Source of the DNA: a virus
Virus record (IMG/VR): IMGVR_UViG_3300007960_004813
Span: 1-29,710 of that record
DNA length: 29,710 nt
Direction: 5' to 3' (one strand)
A program made the position numbers and the translations under genes. This document shows, piece after piece, positions 16,224 to 26,169 of this stretch (position 1 is its first letter; each line of letters opens with the position of its first letter). The notes under the pieces were generated by a model. That model did no database searches and had not been told where the DNA came from. It was given only the letters and a program-made list of their open reading frames with translations.

Positions 16224-19200
16224 TGGCTAACCAAGAAGAACTGGATCTGTACCGCCGCACCTACGGCGTCGGCCAACGCGAGGAAATGAGCCTCGCGGAA
16301 GACTTGGTCAACGCTCCACTCTGGGGCATTGAAAAGGGCGTCGCTGGATTCCTGGATCTTGCGGACGAGCTCACGCCGTTTTACGACTGGTTCCCGGACG
16401 ATTACCAGACGAAGATCCGCGCCCCCGATGGCATCATCGGCCAGTTTGTAGGTACGGGTTTCCAGTTCTTCGCAGCCGGCGGCGGTGCGCGCAGCGTCGT
16501 TTCGGGCCTAGTAAAAGGCGTCACACGCGGCGCAGCTAAGGTGCCTGGCGTCGGTAAGAATGTGCAGGCCGTCGTCGACTCGGCTGGATCGACCATCGAT
16601 GACATCGCCGGATACGTTAAGTATGCACAGGCCGCGCGTAAGGCCAAACTCAAAGGTCGCCTAACAAAGGAGGGTTTCACCAACCTGGCGCGCGCCAGCC
16701 TTGAGGGCGGCTACACAGCAGCCCTGGTATTCGACGGGAACGAAGGTCGTCTGACAGACATGCTCGGCCAGTTGGGTGTGCCTACCGACAAGTTCTCGGT
16801 CACATCCTGGCTGGAATCGGATGAAGATGACAGCGAGCTCGAGGGTCGCCTCAAAGACCTCGTCGAGGGCGCGTTCCTCGGCCCTCCGCTCGAGGCGGTT
16901 CTTGGCGGCGTCGCAGCGTTCCTCAAAGGAATGCGGCGATTCAAGAAGGGCGACAAGAAGCCGTTCACGGAAGAAGAAGTAGCCAAGCTGCAAGACGCCG
17001 AAGAAGCGTACCTGTTGGCTCAGACTGGCATGAGCGAAGACGAGGCTCATGCTGTCGTCGCCCTCATGGACGGCCTTGGCCTTCGCGATGAGAACGGCGA
17101 TTTCATCGAGGGCTTCGGCGGGTTCCGAACTGTCGACGACCTGACCGACGAAGGCGCGTCGAAGCGCGCGCAGGACGCCATCGACAAAGCTGAAGCCGAA
17201 GGCAAATACGTTCGCGGCTCGACGTTAATGGACGCGGGGCGTCGCGTGATTCTGATAACGCAGCGGTCGGATGTGTCTACTGCGGCGCATGAGATGGCGC
17301 ACGTTCTGCGGATGGTCATCCTGGACAACCCGGAGTTTGCCGCTCGGCGCGGTATCGATTCCGGCATGCTCGCTGTGATCGCGCGCGAAACAGGAGCCCT
17401 GGTCGACGAGACGGGTGGCTACGTCTACGACGAGGCTGCTGAAGAGCGTTTCGCGCGTATGTTTGAGCGCTATCTCCTGGACGGCGCGACGCATGCAGAT
17501 GAGTCTATGCAAGGGATCCTTGATCGCCTGGCAGGCTACATTGTCGAGGTATACGAGCGGCTGTATCCGAAGGGCGAGTTGCACCCGGATATGCGCCAGC
17601 CTAGCCCGGAGATGCGCGCGGTCTTCGATCAGCTACTGGACCGCACGAAGGATGTCGATATCGGGCCTGTCAAGCCAAGCGATCCGTCTTTTCCCCGCAA
17701 CGCGGAGCAGGGGGCGACACCGAAGCCTGGGCAAGTAGAGCAGCCCGAACTGGAGTTCGGCGAGAAGTACGTGCCGACTGGCGCTGCGCGCGAGATGCCC
17801 GAAGTGCCGACCGCCTACGACTTGGGTGTGCAAGTCCCAGAGGGTCTTGAGGAGGGTGCGCGCAAAGCTGTCGAATCGCGAGCGCGCGCTGCCTTCAAAC
17901 GCAGCGATGACTCATCGTCGCCGGCCATGAACCCTGAGAGCGGTGGGCGCAAGAAGTCTCGCAAGGCTATCGCTGACAAGTACGGTGATGCAGCCGCAAA
18001 GTATTACGACGATCTCGTCGACGCATATGGCTCGGAGCTCGAGCAGCGCAAGGTCGGCAACACCAACGTCGACCTAGACTCGCCGTCCGAAGGCATGCTG
18101 TTCCAGGTCGACGACCTGGGCAAAGACAAGAAAGACAAGAATCGGACGCCGCCACTAAGCCCTGAGCAAGCTGCGCTTCGGGATGAGGTCATCTTCAAGA
18201 AAGGTGTCCGCGATAAAGAGCGAGACTTCAATGTGCGGAAAGCCATCAACCCCGGCAACATCGACAGCAACATTGAAGAGCTCGACAAGGTTGCGCGAGC
18301 ATTCCCGGATCCGATGGAGAACGAAGATACGTTCCAAGAGATGCTCGACCGCACCAGCAAGTCAGACAAAGTGCTGCGCGCGCCGGTCGCCTTTATCCGC
18401 GAAATCAACAGCGGCGAGACAAATCGCCGACTCAAGGCCATGCCGAAGCGTGTGAAGGATCGCGTCGATGAAGGCTTCAAAAACATCAAGATCGCAGGTC
18501 GCGCTGTTCGCAAAGATAAGAGTGGCCGCAAGCTAATGATGGCCCTGTTCTGGTCGCGCGCCAGCCTGCGCGCTTCACCATTTAACCAGGAAGCTGCGTT
18601 CCTCGAGGCCGTCGACACGTTCGCTAAACACCTCGATGACGCCATGAATGGGCGCTTCAACGTCGAGGCTTACGACACGCAGATTCGCAAGCACGACCTT
18701 GCTGCTCGCACGGGTAGCCCCGGCTCGTCAATCCAGATGCAGTTGGCTGGCCGCAAGCAAAACAAGAAAACGAAGAAGTGGTCGGCGAGCGGCCCAGGCG
18801 AGATGCTGACCCGCATCAATAAGGCCGCTTTGGCTGGCGATGATCTTGTCAAGCAACTGCACAATGTGTGGTTTGATAACAAGCTCAACAGCCGACAGGT
18901 GATGCGTCAGGTCTGGAAGGTGATGGGCGGTCAAGGCTTCGGCATGGACAACAAGCTCCTGCGCTTCGCTCGCCTAGCGACCGGCTTCGACGATGTGATT
19001 ATTATCGACGCGATCCAGCAGCAAGCATGGTTCGATATGGGCAACAAGCGCCTCGCTCAGCTAAACGCGCAAGCGTCTGGCAAGCGCGAGATTGGGCTGG
19101 CGGATACGCAAGGCGAGATCGACAGCCACGGAACAAAAGGCGGCGTCGGCATGGCTTTGTACGAGGGCCTAGAGCGTAGCCTGCATCCGCGCTTGGCCGA

Positions 19201-22200
19201 GATCTTTGAGGGTACTGGAATGGAACCCAGCATCGGCAGGCTGCATTGGGCGCTTTGGGTACTCAACGGAGACGAGCCTTCCGAGATCGCGCACGAAACC
19301 TTGCAATGGTTTGCCAAGGGCGGCGACTACGACAAGGGAATCCGCGAAGGTCGTTACAACGAAAAGAACTTCGGCGTCGTGTACAATGACAAGAAGTTCT
19401 GGGTCGAAACCCCCCTGGGCCTGCTGTCGTTTGACCGCGCTCGCTGGGCAGAGGTTCGCGACGGCATGTTTGATAAGGCGGCAGGAGTTCTGCGCCGCAC
19501 CAAGGTAGTCAAAGAAGATGGCAAAGAACGAAACTGGAACCCCGATGACCGATTCGACCGAGACCTCCCCTGGGTCGAAGACATCAACGTCAGCCAAGAA
19601 GCCTACTCCCTCTACCTCGCCCTCGAGGCAGACGGAGTCACCTTCCCAACAAAAGACGGAGGGTCTCGGACAAGAACTTGGACGAGCTCTGAGCGCGCTG
19701 CAATCAGAGATGCCCACAGGCAGGCAGTCGCTGCAAACGTCGTTCAGGAGCTACGTTATCGAAGAAGTCGTGGGGAAGGAGAAGTCGGGTCAAGCTCGCC
19801 GTTGGCTGGAGGAGATGGCGAAAACCTTGAAGCATGGTTGCGCCGTAATGCCCCCAAGGCCAAAGCGGTAGCGCCATACGTCAAGTCGGTACGCAAGGTC
19901 GACGCCGCCCTCGCCGGGGCGACGAAGATCGAGAACATGGTCGAGCTTGAGGTATCGCCGGTCGCGCTGAAGAAGTACGGCATCGACATTCCGCTCGAGG
20001 ATCTGCAGGGGGAAACCGTGCGGATCGCTGTCGGCGTCGGTGGTAACCAGACCCTGACTGCCACCAAGTCAGTCGGCAACTCCTTCGTCATTACGCGCGG
20101 CTCGCAGATCATTGCAGCCGGCGGCAACATCGAGCAGCAGATGGCGATGGTGCGCTACGCAATCGAAGAGTTCGATGCGCGTTACATGCTGACGAACAAG
20201 GGCGGCATGGGAATCGTGTCGGCAAACGGTGGACGCCCGGTGGCGGCTGATGCTGACGGTAACGTCTACATGGTGTTTGACCCGGAGAACTACTCGCTGG
20301 CGTTCTCCGATCTCAACATGGGTCTGCCCGACCCGAAGGTTCTAACGGATCCCGCTCGCTCCGCGCGTCGGGTGGCGCTCGAGATCGAGCGCAAGGCCGA
20401 GGCGGATGGTCTGCTGTTCCAGGCTGACGAGCTCCCGCTTCCCGAAGGCGTCGCCCCTCCGGCTCCGATGCGGGGTAGCCAGCGCCGTAAGGATTGGGAT
20501 CGGACGCCGGAACTTGAGGTGGTTGCTAACCGATTCGCTGCTGGTGATATCAGCCGCGAAGAGTACGACCGGGCTGTCCGCGAACTGCGGCCCGTGCGCG
20601 TCTTGACTCAAGTGCCGCGACCCCTGTCGAACACGGAGGTCAAAACGCTGCTGGGCAAGAAGTCCAGCAAGGGTGTAAACATTACCGAGACTCTGGCGGA
20701 AGGGCAGCGCGTCGACATGCGCGTTGATGTCAACGCCTGGACAGCGCATCGCAAGATGATCCTGACCGCGCATAATCCGGTCGAGGGTGATGGCGTCGGG
20801 TCCGTCCTGGGATACGACACGCACGTGGCGCTACGCAATGTGCGATTTGGAGTTGGCTCTCCCTCTCAAAAGGACCAGGCTTTCAAGATCGCAAAAGGCG
20901 AAGCCCGCAAGTTTCCGTTCGCGGTGATGAAGGGGGAGAACGTGCCAATGACGGCTGAGCGCGCTGCCAAGGATGTCGAGAAATACATGGCCGAAGGCGC
21001 CGAGTCTGAGTGGACTCAAATCGGTTTCGACCCACGCCGGCATGCATACTTCTACGACCGGGAAACCCTGACCCCTGTTGTGGAAGCTGCCGAGGTCGTG
21101 CAGTTCCAAGAGGTTCTCTATGCACGTGGCCTCAAGTTCGGCAAGAAGGAAGACTTCCTCTTCCAGGCCGATGAGATCGACGAGCGGTTCCTCGCCCGTC
21201 GCCGCGAGCCGCGCGATCCTGAGGACATCCTCAACCTGGATCGCATGGATAGCGACCGTGGAGTAGCGCGCGCCTTTGAGGAGATTCTGCGCCACGCTAA
21301 GAGAGACGGCGCACACCTCGCGCGTCGCACCTTGCAGGAGGCTCGAGAGGAGTCGGAGCAGATCTATCGCGAGATGATGTCGGAGCAGGGCCACATGCCC
21401 AGCCCCCGCACGTTGCGCCGGCTTCGTTCGGACAACACGCTTGCCACGATGATCCGCACGTCAAGTGCGCAGTTGATGGCTGCTCGCGAAACTCTGGCGC
21501 GTGTGCATCGCGAGTACCTTCGGATGCTGGACGGCGCTGGAGACTTGAGCATTGCCGATGACGCTGTGCTGCTCGAGCTTCGCCGCAAATGGGAACTGGT
21601 GGGCAGCTTGAACAAGTACGTCCAAGAGGCCAAGGCTGAGTTTGGTCGTGCGCTTGGAGATCTCCGCTACCGTCCCGATGGGACCGGCGAGTACATCGAT
21701 ATTCCGACTCGCCTGACCCGCGAGGACGGGCGCGTTCCCGGCAAGGCGAATACCCCGCAGAGCGGAACCACGACGGATGTCCCCCAGCCCGATGCCCCAG
21801 GCACAGGCGTTGGGCCGGAGCGCGCAACCGGCGCGTCTGGATCTGACAGCGCCAGCGGATTGCCGGATCCCATCCGCGTCGACAAGGCTCGCACCCTGCC
21901 AGATGTCGGCGGTCGTGCCAAGGTCGTGCGCGAACTGCAGCAGACCAAAGCCCTGCTGGAGGAGATGCGTATCACCGGGAGCATGGAGCAGCATTTGCCC
22001 AAGCCTGGGATGATGGGGATGTTGGTCGAATACTTCGTCAACAACATCCTGTTCGGCCTCAAGACTCACATCGTCAACATCAGCGGCAACGCGATCAACA
22101 CGATCTACGCTCCGCTTGAACGTGCAATGGGCGCGACTTTGGCTGGTCAGTTTGGCAAATCGAAAGCTGAGATCGCGGAGTTGTTCTCAACGCTGGAGTT

Positions 22201-24133
22201 TATGAAAGCTGGCCTGCGGCAGGCACGCAAGGCTGCAGCTAAAGACATGCCCCTGCTCACGCAGGAGCGCAAGCTCGACGCTCAGACCACCAACGTCCGT
22301 TCGATCAGCTCCAAAGCGCAGGGCGTCGACCCGGATAGCTTGGAAGGGTTGATGCTCGACGGCGTCGGCAAGTTCATCAACCTGCCAGGCCGTGGCCTAG
22401 TCGCGGCTGACGAGATGTTCAAGGTCGTGACTTACCTGCGGCGACTCAAGCGGAACATGATGGAGGTCGGCTTGACGCGCTTCCCTGACGATCCGAAAGC
22501 TGCGATGACCCACGCCAATAAGCTGATGGATGCAGCGTTGGCCGAGGATCGTGCGTTGACCAAGGAGGGCATGTACGAGCAGGGCCTTCAAGAGGCCAAG
22601 GAATCTGGGCTGACAAGCACGGCGGCGCGCAACTACGCCAGCAACTATGTCGCCAAGTATTGGAACACTGAGGTCAGCAACGCTGTTAAGGACGCGGTGC
22701 AGGAAGCGCGCAAGATGACGTGGACTTCGGAAATCGACCAAGGCATCAACCGGGCTGAGGGTCGACCGCAGTCCATCGGTCAGCGCATGACGCTCGGCTA
22801 CGGATTGCGAGGAACCCTCGGCAGCATCGCAACGGTATCTCGCGACACCATCCTGAGGAAACATCCGTACCTCTCGATGCTCGTGCCGTTTATCACGACG
22901 CCGACTAACATCATGCAATGGACGCTCGACCGATCTCTCGGCGCAGCGTCTGATGCCGGCGGGATGCTGTACGCCAAGATGCGAGGCGAGATGATCGACC
23001 CCGCAGCTAAGGCAGATCTTTACGGTCGCATGGCTACTGGCGTTGCCCTGTTCGGCGTCGGCGGAATGTACGCGCTGTCGCTCGATGACGAGGGCAGGCC
23101 GTTCATTACCGGCTCCGGGCCTACCACCGAAGGCGAGCGAAATGTTTGGAAGGCCAATGGCATCCAACCTTTCTCGATCCTGGTCGACGGCAAGTACGTC
23201 AGCTACAAACGCATGGAGCCATACTCAACGCACATCGCGTTGATGGCTGACATGATGCAACAGAAGCGAGACCTCGAGGCTCAGGGGGAGCAGTTCACCG
23301 CAGACCGATGGGCCGGCGCTTGGCTTGCGGGTATTACCGAGTCCCTCAAAGACAAGACCTACTTGCAGGGCATCAGCGACATTCTGTCCGCTGTCGAGGA
23401 TGGCGAAGTAGCGTGGTCTAGGCTCGCGCAGAACTATGGCGGCTCGCTGTTCCCGGCGGCTGGTCTGTTCCGCCAGAACATCAACCCCGCTACGGGTCTA
23501 GCATCCCAGCATTTCCAGGAAGTTCGCGCGCTGTGGGATGGCCCCGGTGGCAACCTTGCCGCTGGCTTCATGCGAACTGCGCCTGGTGGTGAGCAGATCT
23601 TTGAGCCGCGTCGCAACTTGTACGGCGAGCCGATCAAGAAGAGCAGCTACTTCGGGCCGGACTGGCTGTCGCCCTTCGAGGTCGCGGCTGTCTCAGACGA
23701 TCAAGTCGCCAACGAGTTCTACCGAGTTGGGTACAACCCGGAGATGCCGCGCGAGGCATACAAAGGGGCCGACTGGACTGAGTACCGCTCGACCTCTGGG
23801 CAGACCGCATACGACCGATTCCACGAACTACATGGCGAGGTCAAGCTGCTGCCGTACATGACGTTCCGCAAGGTGCGGATGAAAGACAAGAAGGTCACCA
23901 TGCAGGAAGCCCACCGCATGCTGATCGAAAGCGATTACTACCAGTCCCTGTCGCCGGCTGGCACGGAGGACAACCCATCACCGCGCATCGCTCTGCTGCA
24001 ACGAGTGACGCGCGCATACCGCAAGGCTGCTGAAGTGCAAGTCTTGCAGGAGTACCCTGAGCTCGCGCAAGAGTTTGAGCGCATCGAAGCTGAACGCAAC
24101 GCCCTGAAACGAGGGCTTCAAATCCTGAAATGA
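16223..24133 (+). CDS. Giant internal virion protein (gp16 position) of the large polyvalent type
   Basis: At 2,636 residues it is twice T7 gp16 (1,318). It is probably packaged and ejected with the DNA. Regions: an N-terminal part with hydrophobic, Gly-rich helices (residues about 65-110 and 215-245); a zinc-metallopeptidase-like domain with HEMAH at 356-360 and AEERFARMFERYL near 406-418 as possible third ligand; a Lys-rich region ending at LFQVDD (626-631); a long central part with LLRFARLATGFDDVIIID; LFQADE at 1398-1403; a domain with FDPRRHAYFYDR near 1603-1614, typical of large polyvalent proteins; LFQADE at 1646-1651; a coiled-coil stretch (about 1675-1810); a Pro/Gly-rich linker; and a C-terminal 700 residues starting KTHIVNISGNAIN with membrane-like helix near 2268-2287, conserved in podovirus internal proteins. 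No transglycosylase motif is seen. Function of most parts is unknown. Confidence 0.85.
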   Translation: MANQEELDLYRRTYGVGQREEMSLAEDLVNAPLWGIEKGVAGFLDLADELTPFYDWFPDDYQTKIRAPDGIIGQFVGTGFQFFAAGGGARSVVSGLVKGVTRGAAKVPGVGKNVQAVVDSAGSTIDDIAGYVKYAQAARKAKLKGRLTKEGFTNLARASLEGGYTAALVFDGNEGRLTDMLGQLGVPTDKFSVTSWLESDEDDSELEGRLKDLVEGAFLGPPLEAVLGGVAAFLKGMRRFKKGDKKPFTEEEVAKLQDAEEAYLLAQTGMSEDEAHAVVALMDGLGLRDENGDFIEGFGGFRTVDDLTDEGASKRAQDAIDKAEAEGKYVRGSTLMDAGRRVILITQRSDVSTAAHEMAHVLRMVILDNPEFAARRGIDSGMLAVIARETGALVDETGGYVYDEAAEERFARMFERYLLDGATHADESMQGILDRLAGYIVEVYERLYPKGELHPDMRQPSPEMRAVFDQLLDRTKDVDIGPVKPSDPSFPRNAEQGATPKPGQVEQPELEFGEKYVPTGAAREMPEVPTAYDLGVQVPEGLEEGARKAVESRARAAFKRSDDSSSPAMNPESGGRKKSRKAIADKYGDAAAKYYDDLVDAYGSELEQRKVGNTNVDLDSPSEGMLFQVDDLGKDKKDKNRTPPLSPEQAALRDEVIFKKGVRDKERDFNVRKAINPGNIDSNIEELDKVARAFPDPMENEDTFQEMLDRTSKSDKVLRAPVAFIREINSGETNRRLKAMPKRVKDRVDEGFKNIKIAGRAVRKDKSGRKLMMALFWSRASLRASPFNQEAAFLEAVDTFAKHLDDAMNGRFNVEAYDTQIRKHDLAARTGSPGSSIQMQLAGRKQNKKTKKWSASGPGEMLTRINKAALAGDDLVKQLHNVWFDNKLNSRQVMRQVWKVMGGQGFGMDNKLLRFARLATGFDDVIIIDAIQQQAWFDMGNKRLAQLNAQASGKREIGLADTQGEIDSHGTKGGVGMALYEGLERSLHPRLAEIFEGTGMEPSIGRLHWALWVLNGDEPSEIAHETLQWFAKGGDYDKGIREGRYNEKNFGVVYNDKKFWVETPLGLLSFDRARWAEVRDGMFDKAAGVLRRTKVVKEDGKERNWNPDDRFDRDLPWVEDINVSQEAYSLYLALEADGVTFPTKDGGSRTRTWTSSERAAIRDAHRQAVAANVVQELRYRRSRGEGEVGSSSPLAGGDGENLEAWLRRNAPKAKAVAPYVKSVRKVDAALAGATKIENMVELEVSPVALKKYGIDIPLEDLQGETVRIAVGVGGNQTLTATKSVGNSFVITRGSQIIAAGGNIEQQMAMVRYAIEEFDARYMLTNKGGMGIVSANGGRPVAADADGNVYMVFDPENYSLAFSDLNMGLPDPKVLTDPARSARRVALEIERKAEADGLLFQADELPLPEGVAPPAPMRGSQRRKDWDRTPELEVVANRFAAGDISREEYDRAVRELRPVRVLTQVPRPLSNTEVKTLLGKKSSKGVNITETLAEGQRVDMRVDVNAWTAHRKMILTAHNPVEGDGVGSVLGYDTHVALRNVRFGVGSPSQKDQAFKIAKGEARKFPFAVMKGENVPMTAERAAKDVEKYMAEGAESEWTQIGFDPRRHAYFYDRETLTPVVEAAEVVQFQEVLYARGLKFGKKEDFLFQADEIDERFLARRREPRDPEDILNLDRMDSDRGVARAFEEILRHAKRDGAHLARRTLQEAREESEQIYREMMSEQGHMPSPRTLRRLRSDNTLATMIRTSSAQLMAARETLARVHREYLRMLDGAGDLSIADDAVLLELRRKWELVGSLNKYVQEAKAEFGRALGDLRYRPDGTGEYIDIPTRLTREDGRVPGKANTPQSGTTTDVPQPDAPGTGVGPERATGASGSDSASGLPDPIRVDKARTLPDVGGRAKVVRELQQTKALLEEMRITGSMEQHLPKPGMMGMLVEYFVNNILFGLKTHIVNISGNAINTIYAPLERAMGATLAGQFGKSKAEIAELFSTLEFMKAGLRQARKAAAKDMPLLTQERKLDAQTTNVRSISSKAQGVDPDSLEGLMLDGVGKFINLPGRGLVAADEMFKVVTYLRRLKRNMMEVGLTRFPDDPKAAMTHANKLMDAALAEDRALTKEGMYEQGLQEAKESGLTSTAARNYASNYVAKYWNTEVSNAVKDAVQEARKMTWTSEIDQGINRAEGRPQSIGQRMTLGYGLRGTLGSIATVSRDTILRKHPYLSMLVPFITTPTNIMQWTLDRSLGAASDAGGMLYAKMRGEMIDPAAKADLYGRMATGVALFGVGGMYALSLDDEGRPFITGSGPTTEGERNVWKANGIQPFSILVDGKYVSYKRMEPYSTHIALMADMMQQKRDLEAQGEQFTADRWAGAWLAGITESLKDKTYLQGISDILSAVEDGEVAWSRLAQNYGGSLFPAAGLFRQNINPATGLASQHFQEVRALWDGPGGNLAAGFMRTAPGGEQIFEPRRNLYGEPIKKSSYFGPDWLSPFEVAAVSDDQVANEFYRVGYNPEMPREAYKGADWTEYRSTSGQTAYDRFHELHGEVKLLPYMTFRKVRMKDKKVTMQEAHRMLIESDYYQSLSPAGTEDNPSPRIALLQRVTRAYRKAAEVQVLQEYPELAQEFERIEAERNALKRGLQILK

Positions 24134-26169
24134 CCTTCAACGCATACCAGCAGTACGACGATCAGACCGGCGCAACATCGGTCTATACGATCTCGTTCCC
24201 ATACCTTGACCGAGACCACGTCGTCGTGACCTTGGGTGGCGTGACGTTGACGGTCGGCACGGACTACACGTTCACGTCGGACACGCAACTAACGTTCACC
24301 CCGGCGCCGACTGGCGACCTGGTGATCAAGCGCGTCACCCCGGTCGCGTCATCGATTGTGGACTTTGAATCCGGCGCGGCTATCACCGAGCGCGATCTCG
24401 ACCGGGCGAATCTGCAGGCGCTGTACGCTGCTGCGGAAACGCGCGATACCGCGACGGTGGATGTCGAGACGTTGCAGGATTACGTCGACGCTGCCTCGCT
24501 GTACGACCAGGGGCCTGAGGGTACACCGCAAGCCTGGTCGTTTACTGCGACTGGTGGGCAGACCGACTTCACCCTGTCGACCCCGACACCGGACTCGACG
24601 AACGATGACTTCTTCATCGTCACGGTCGACGGCCTGTCGAAGCGCCCAGGCACGGACTTCACCGTGAGCAGCAGCAACGTCATGACCCTGACCTCTGCGG
24701 CGACTGTCGGCCAGATCGTCAGCGTCCGCAACTTGGGTCGTCAGCGCACACTCAACACGATCCTCGACGCCAGCGTCACGTCGGCCAAGCTAAGCTCCGC
24801 ATGCGGCGTCACCGCTGACGGCGGCACGACCGAGCGCAGCTTCATCACCCGCTTCGGTGACATCGTCAACGTGCTGGACTACGGTGCTGATGCGACCGGC
24901 GCCACGGACTCGACTGCCGCGATCCAGGCCGCGCTCGATGCTGCCGCTGGTGGCACGACCTACTTCCCGGCTGGCACGTACATCGTCAACTCCGCGAACC
25001 TGGAGGTCGACGACAATGGCGCGCGCCTAGCAGGCGATGGCGTTAGCAGCAAGATCGAACTGACGGGCTACTCGATCAAGGTGCCGGCTGACGATGACGC
25101 CGCCGACTACGAGGACATCCGCTTCGTCGACCTGTACATGAAGAGAACCGATGCCGGCGGGCCAGTCGTCGAACTCGCGGGCAGCGAAGGCAACGGCAAC
25201 TGGATCTATGCCGCATCGTTCACAGCCTGCAAGTTTGAGGGCGGCAGCATCGGCGTCGACCTCGAGGGTTGCGAGAACGTCACCTTCGACCGCTGCCGAT
25301 TTATCGACTGCACCAAACACATCAACGCAGCCGACAGTACAGAGATCCCGGTCGTGCATTGCGTAATCCTGAACTGCTGGTTCAAGGGTCACACATATGG
25401 CGTGTACCTGGAAGGGGCGCGCAGCGTGACCATGCGCGGGTGCTTCTTCACCGGCACGTCCGCGAACGACGTGGTCGTGCATGACCGATGCCGAGACATC
25501 GAGGTCGACAGTTGCCGGTTTGAAGATGCCAGCCCTGATCCCAGCATCATCCTCGGCAATGACCCCGCCAGCCCCACCAACAGCGAAGGCTTGCGCGTAA
25601 TCAACTGCCTGTTTGAACACACGGGCACGACGAAAAATCACTTCATCAAGATGCAGCGCGCCATCCGCGTGCTGATCGAGGGCTGCTCGTTCTACGGATC
25701 GCAGGACAAAGACATCGAGAATGTCCCGGCTGCGACGAACAGCACCAGCGGATTCTTCGATAACAACTACACGGACAACGTTCTGTCCGACACAACCGAC
25801 GCCAACTTCTACGAGCGCAACAAAGAAGTCCTGTTCGACGTGATGGACTTCGTGAATGGCTCGATTGATTTCTCTTCCGGTGGAGCTGGAACGCTTGCCA
25901 ACCCAGGCAACATCTCCATCGCGCACGACAGCGAGGAGGTCGTCAACGTGCCGATGACAGGTGCGCGCTTCGGCGACTTCGTTTGGGTTTCGTTCGGGCA
26001 GAGTTCAGCGTTTACCTCGAACCTAATCACCACGGCCAAAGTGGTCACGGCAGATGAAGTCGAGATCACATTCAACAACAACAGTTCAAGCTCAGGCATC
26101 AACTTGAGCGCGAACACAACCGTGCGCATTCTGCGGATTCCGCGCGACACCTTCGACGAGATTGACTGA
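24130..26169 (+). CDS. Tail fibre / tailspike with T7 fibre N-terminus and beta-helix
   Basis: Receptor-binding protein. The first 150 residues match the T7 tail-fibre attachment domain (YDDQTGATSVYTISFPYLDR, then VDFESGAAITERDLDRANLQ), which docks on the nozzle. A second short beta module at about 147-204 (FIVTVDGLSKRPGTDF) repeats the pattern of the first. From residue 244, NVLDYGADATGATDSTAAIQ and YFPAGTY mark a pectate-lyase-like right-handed beta-helix with many Cys-containing rungs to about residue 545, then a beta-rich end domain. Such helices either bind or cut surface polysaccharide; no catalytic residues can be assigned by eye. It overlaps the giant protein gene by ATGA. Confidence 0.9.
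   Translation: MTFNAYQQYDDQTGATSVYTISFPYLDRDHVVVTLGGVTLTVGTDYTFTSDTQLTFTPAPTGDLVIKRVTPVASSIVDFESGAAITERDLDRANLQALYAAAETRDTATVDVETLQDYVDAASLYDQGPEGTPQAWSFTATGGQTDFTLSTPTPDSTNDDFFIVTVDGLSKRPGTDFTVSSSNVMTLTSAATVGQIVSVRNLGRQRTLNTILDASVTSAKLSSACGVTADGGTTERSFITRFGDIVNVLDYGADATGATDSTAAIQAALDAAAGGTTYFPAGTYIVNSANLEVDDNGARLAGDGVSSKIELTGYSIKVPADDDAADYEDIRFVDLYMKRTDAGGPVVELAGSEGNGNWIYAASFTACKFEGGSIGVDLEGCENVTFDRCRFIDCTKHINAADSTEIPVVHCVILNCWFKGHTYGVYLEGARSVTMRGCFFTGTSANDVVVHDRCRDIEVDSCRFEDASPDPSIILGNDPASPTNSEGLRVINCLFEHTGTTKNHFIKMQRAIRVLIEGCSFYGSQDKDIENVPAATNSTSGFFDNNYTDNVLSDTTDANFYERNKEVLFDVMDFVNGSIDFSSGGAGTLANPGNISIAHDSEEVVNVPMTGARFGDFVWVSFGQSSAFTSNLITTAKVVTADEVEITFNNNSSSSGINLSANTTVRILRIPRDTFDEID

Noticed and set aside
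23084-23098. DxxGR motif (DDEGR) suggesting an N4-like virion RNA polymerase in the giant protein
   Set aside because: Only this five-residue match exists; the surrounding residues fit the conserved C-terminal region of podovirus internal proteins and no other polymerase motif is seen.
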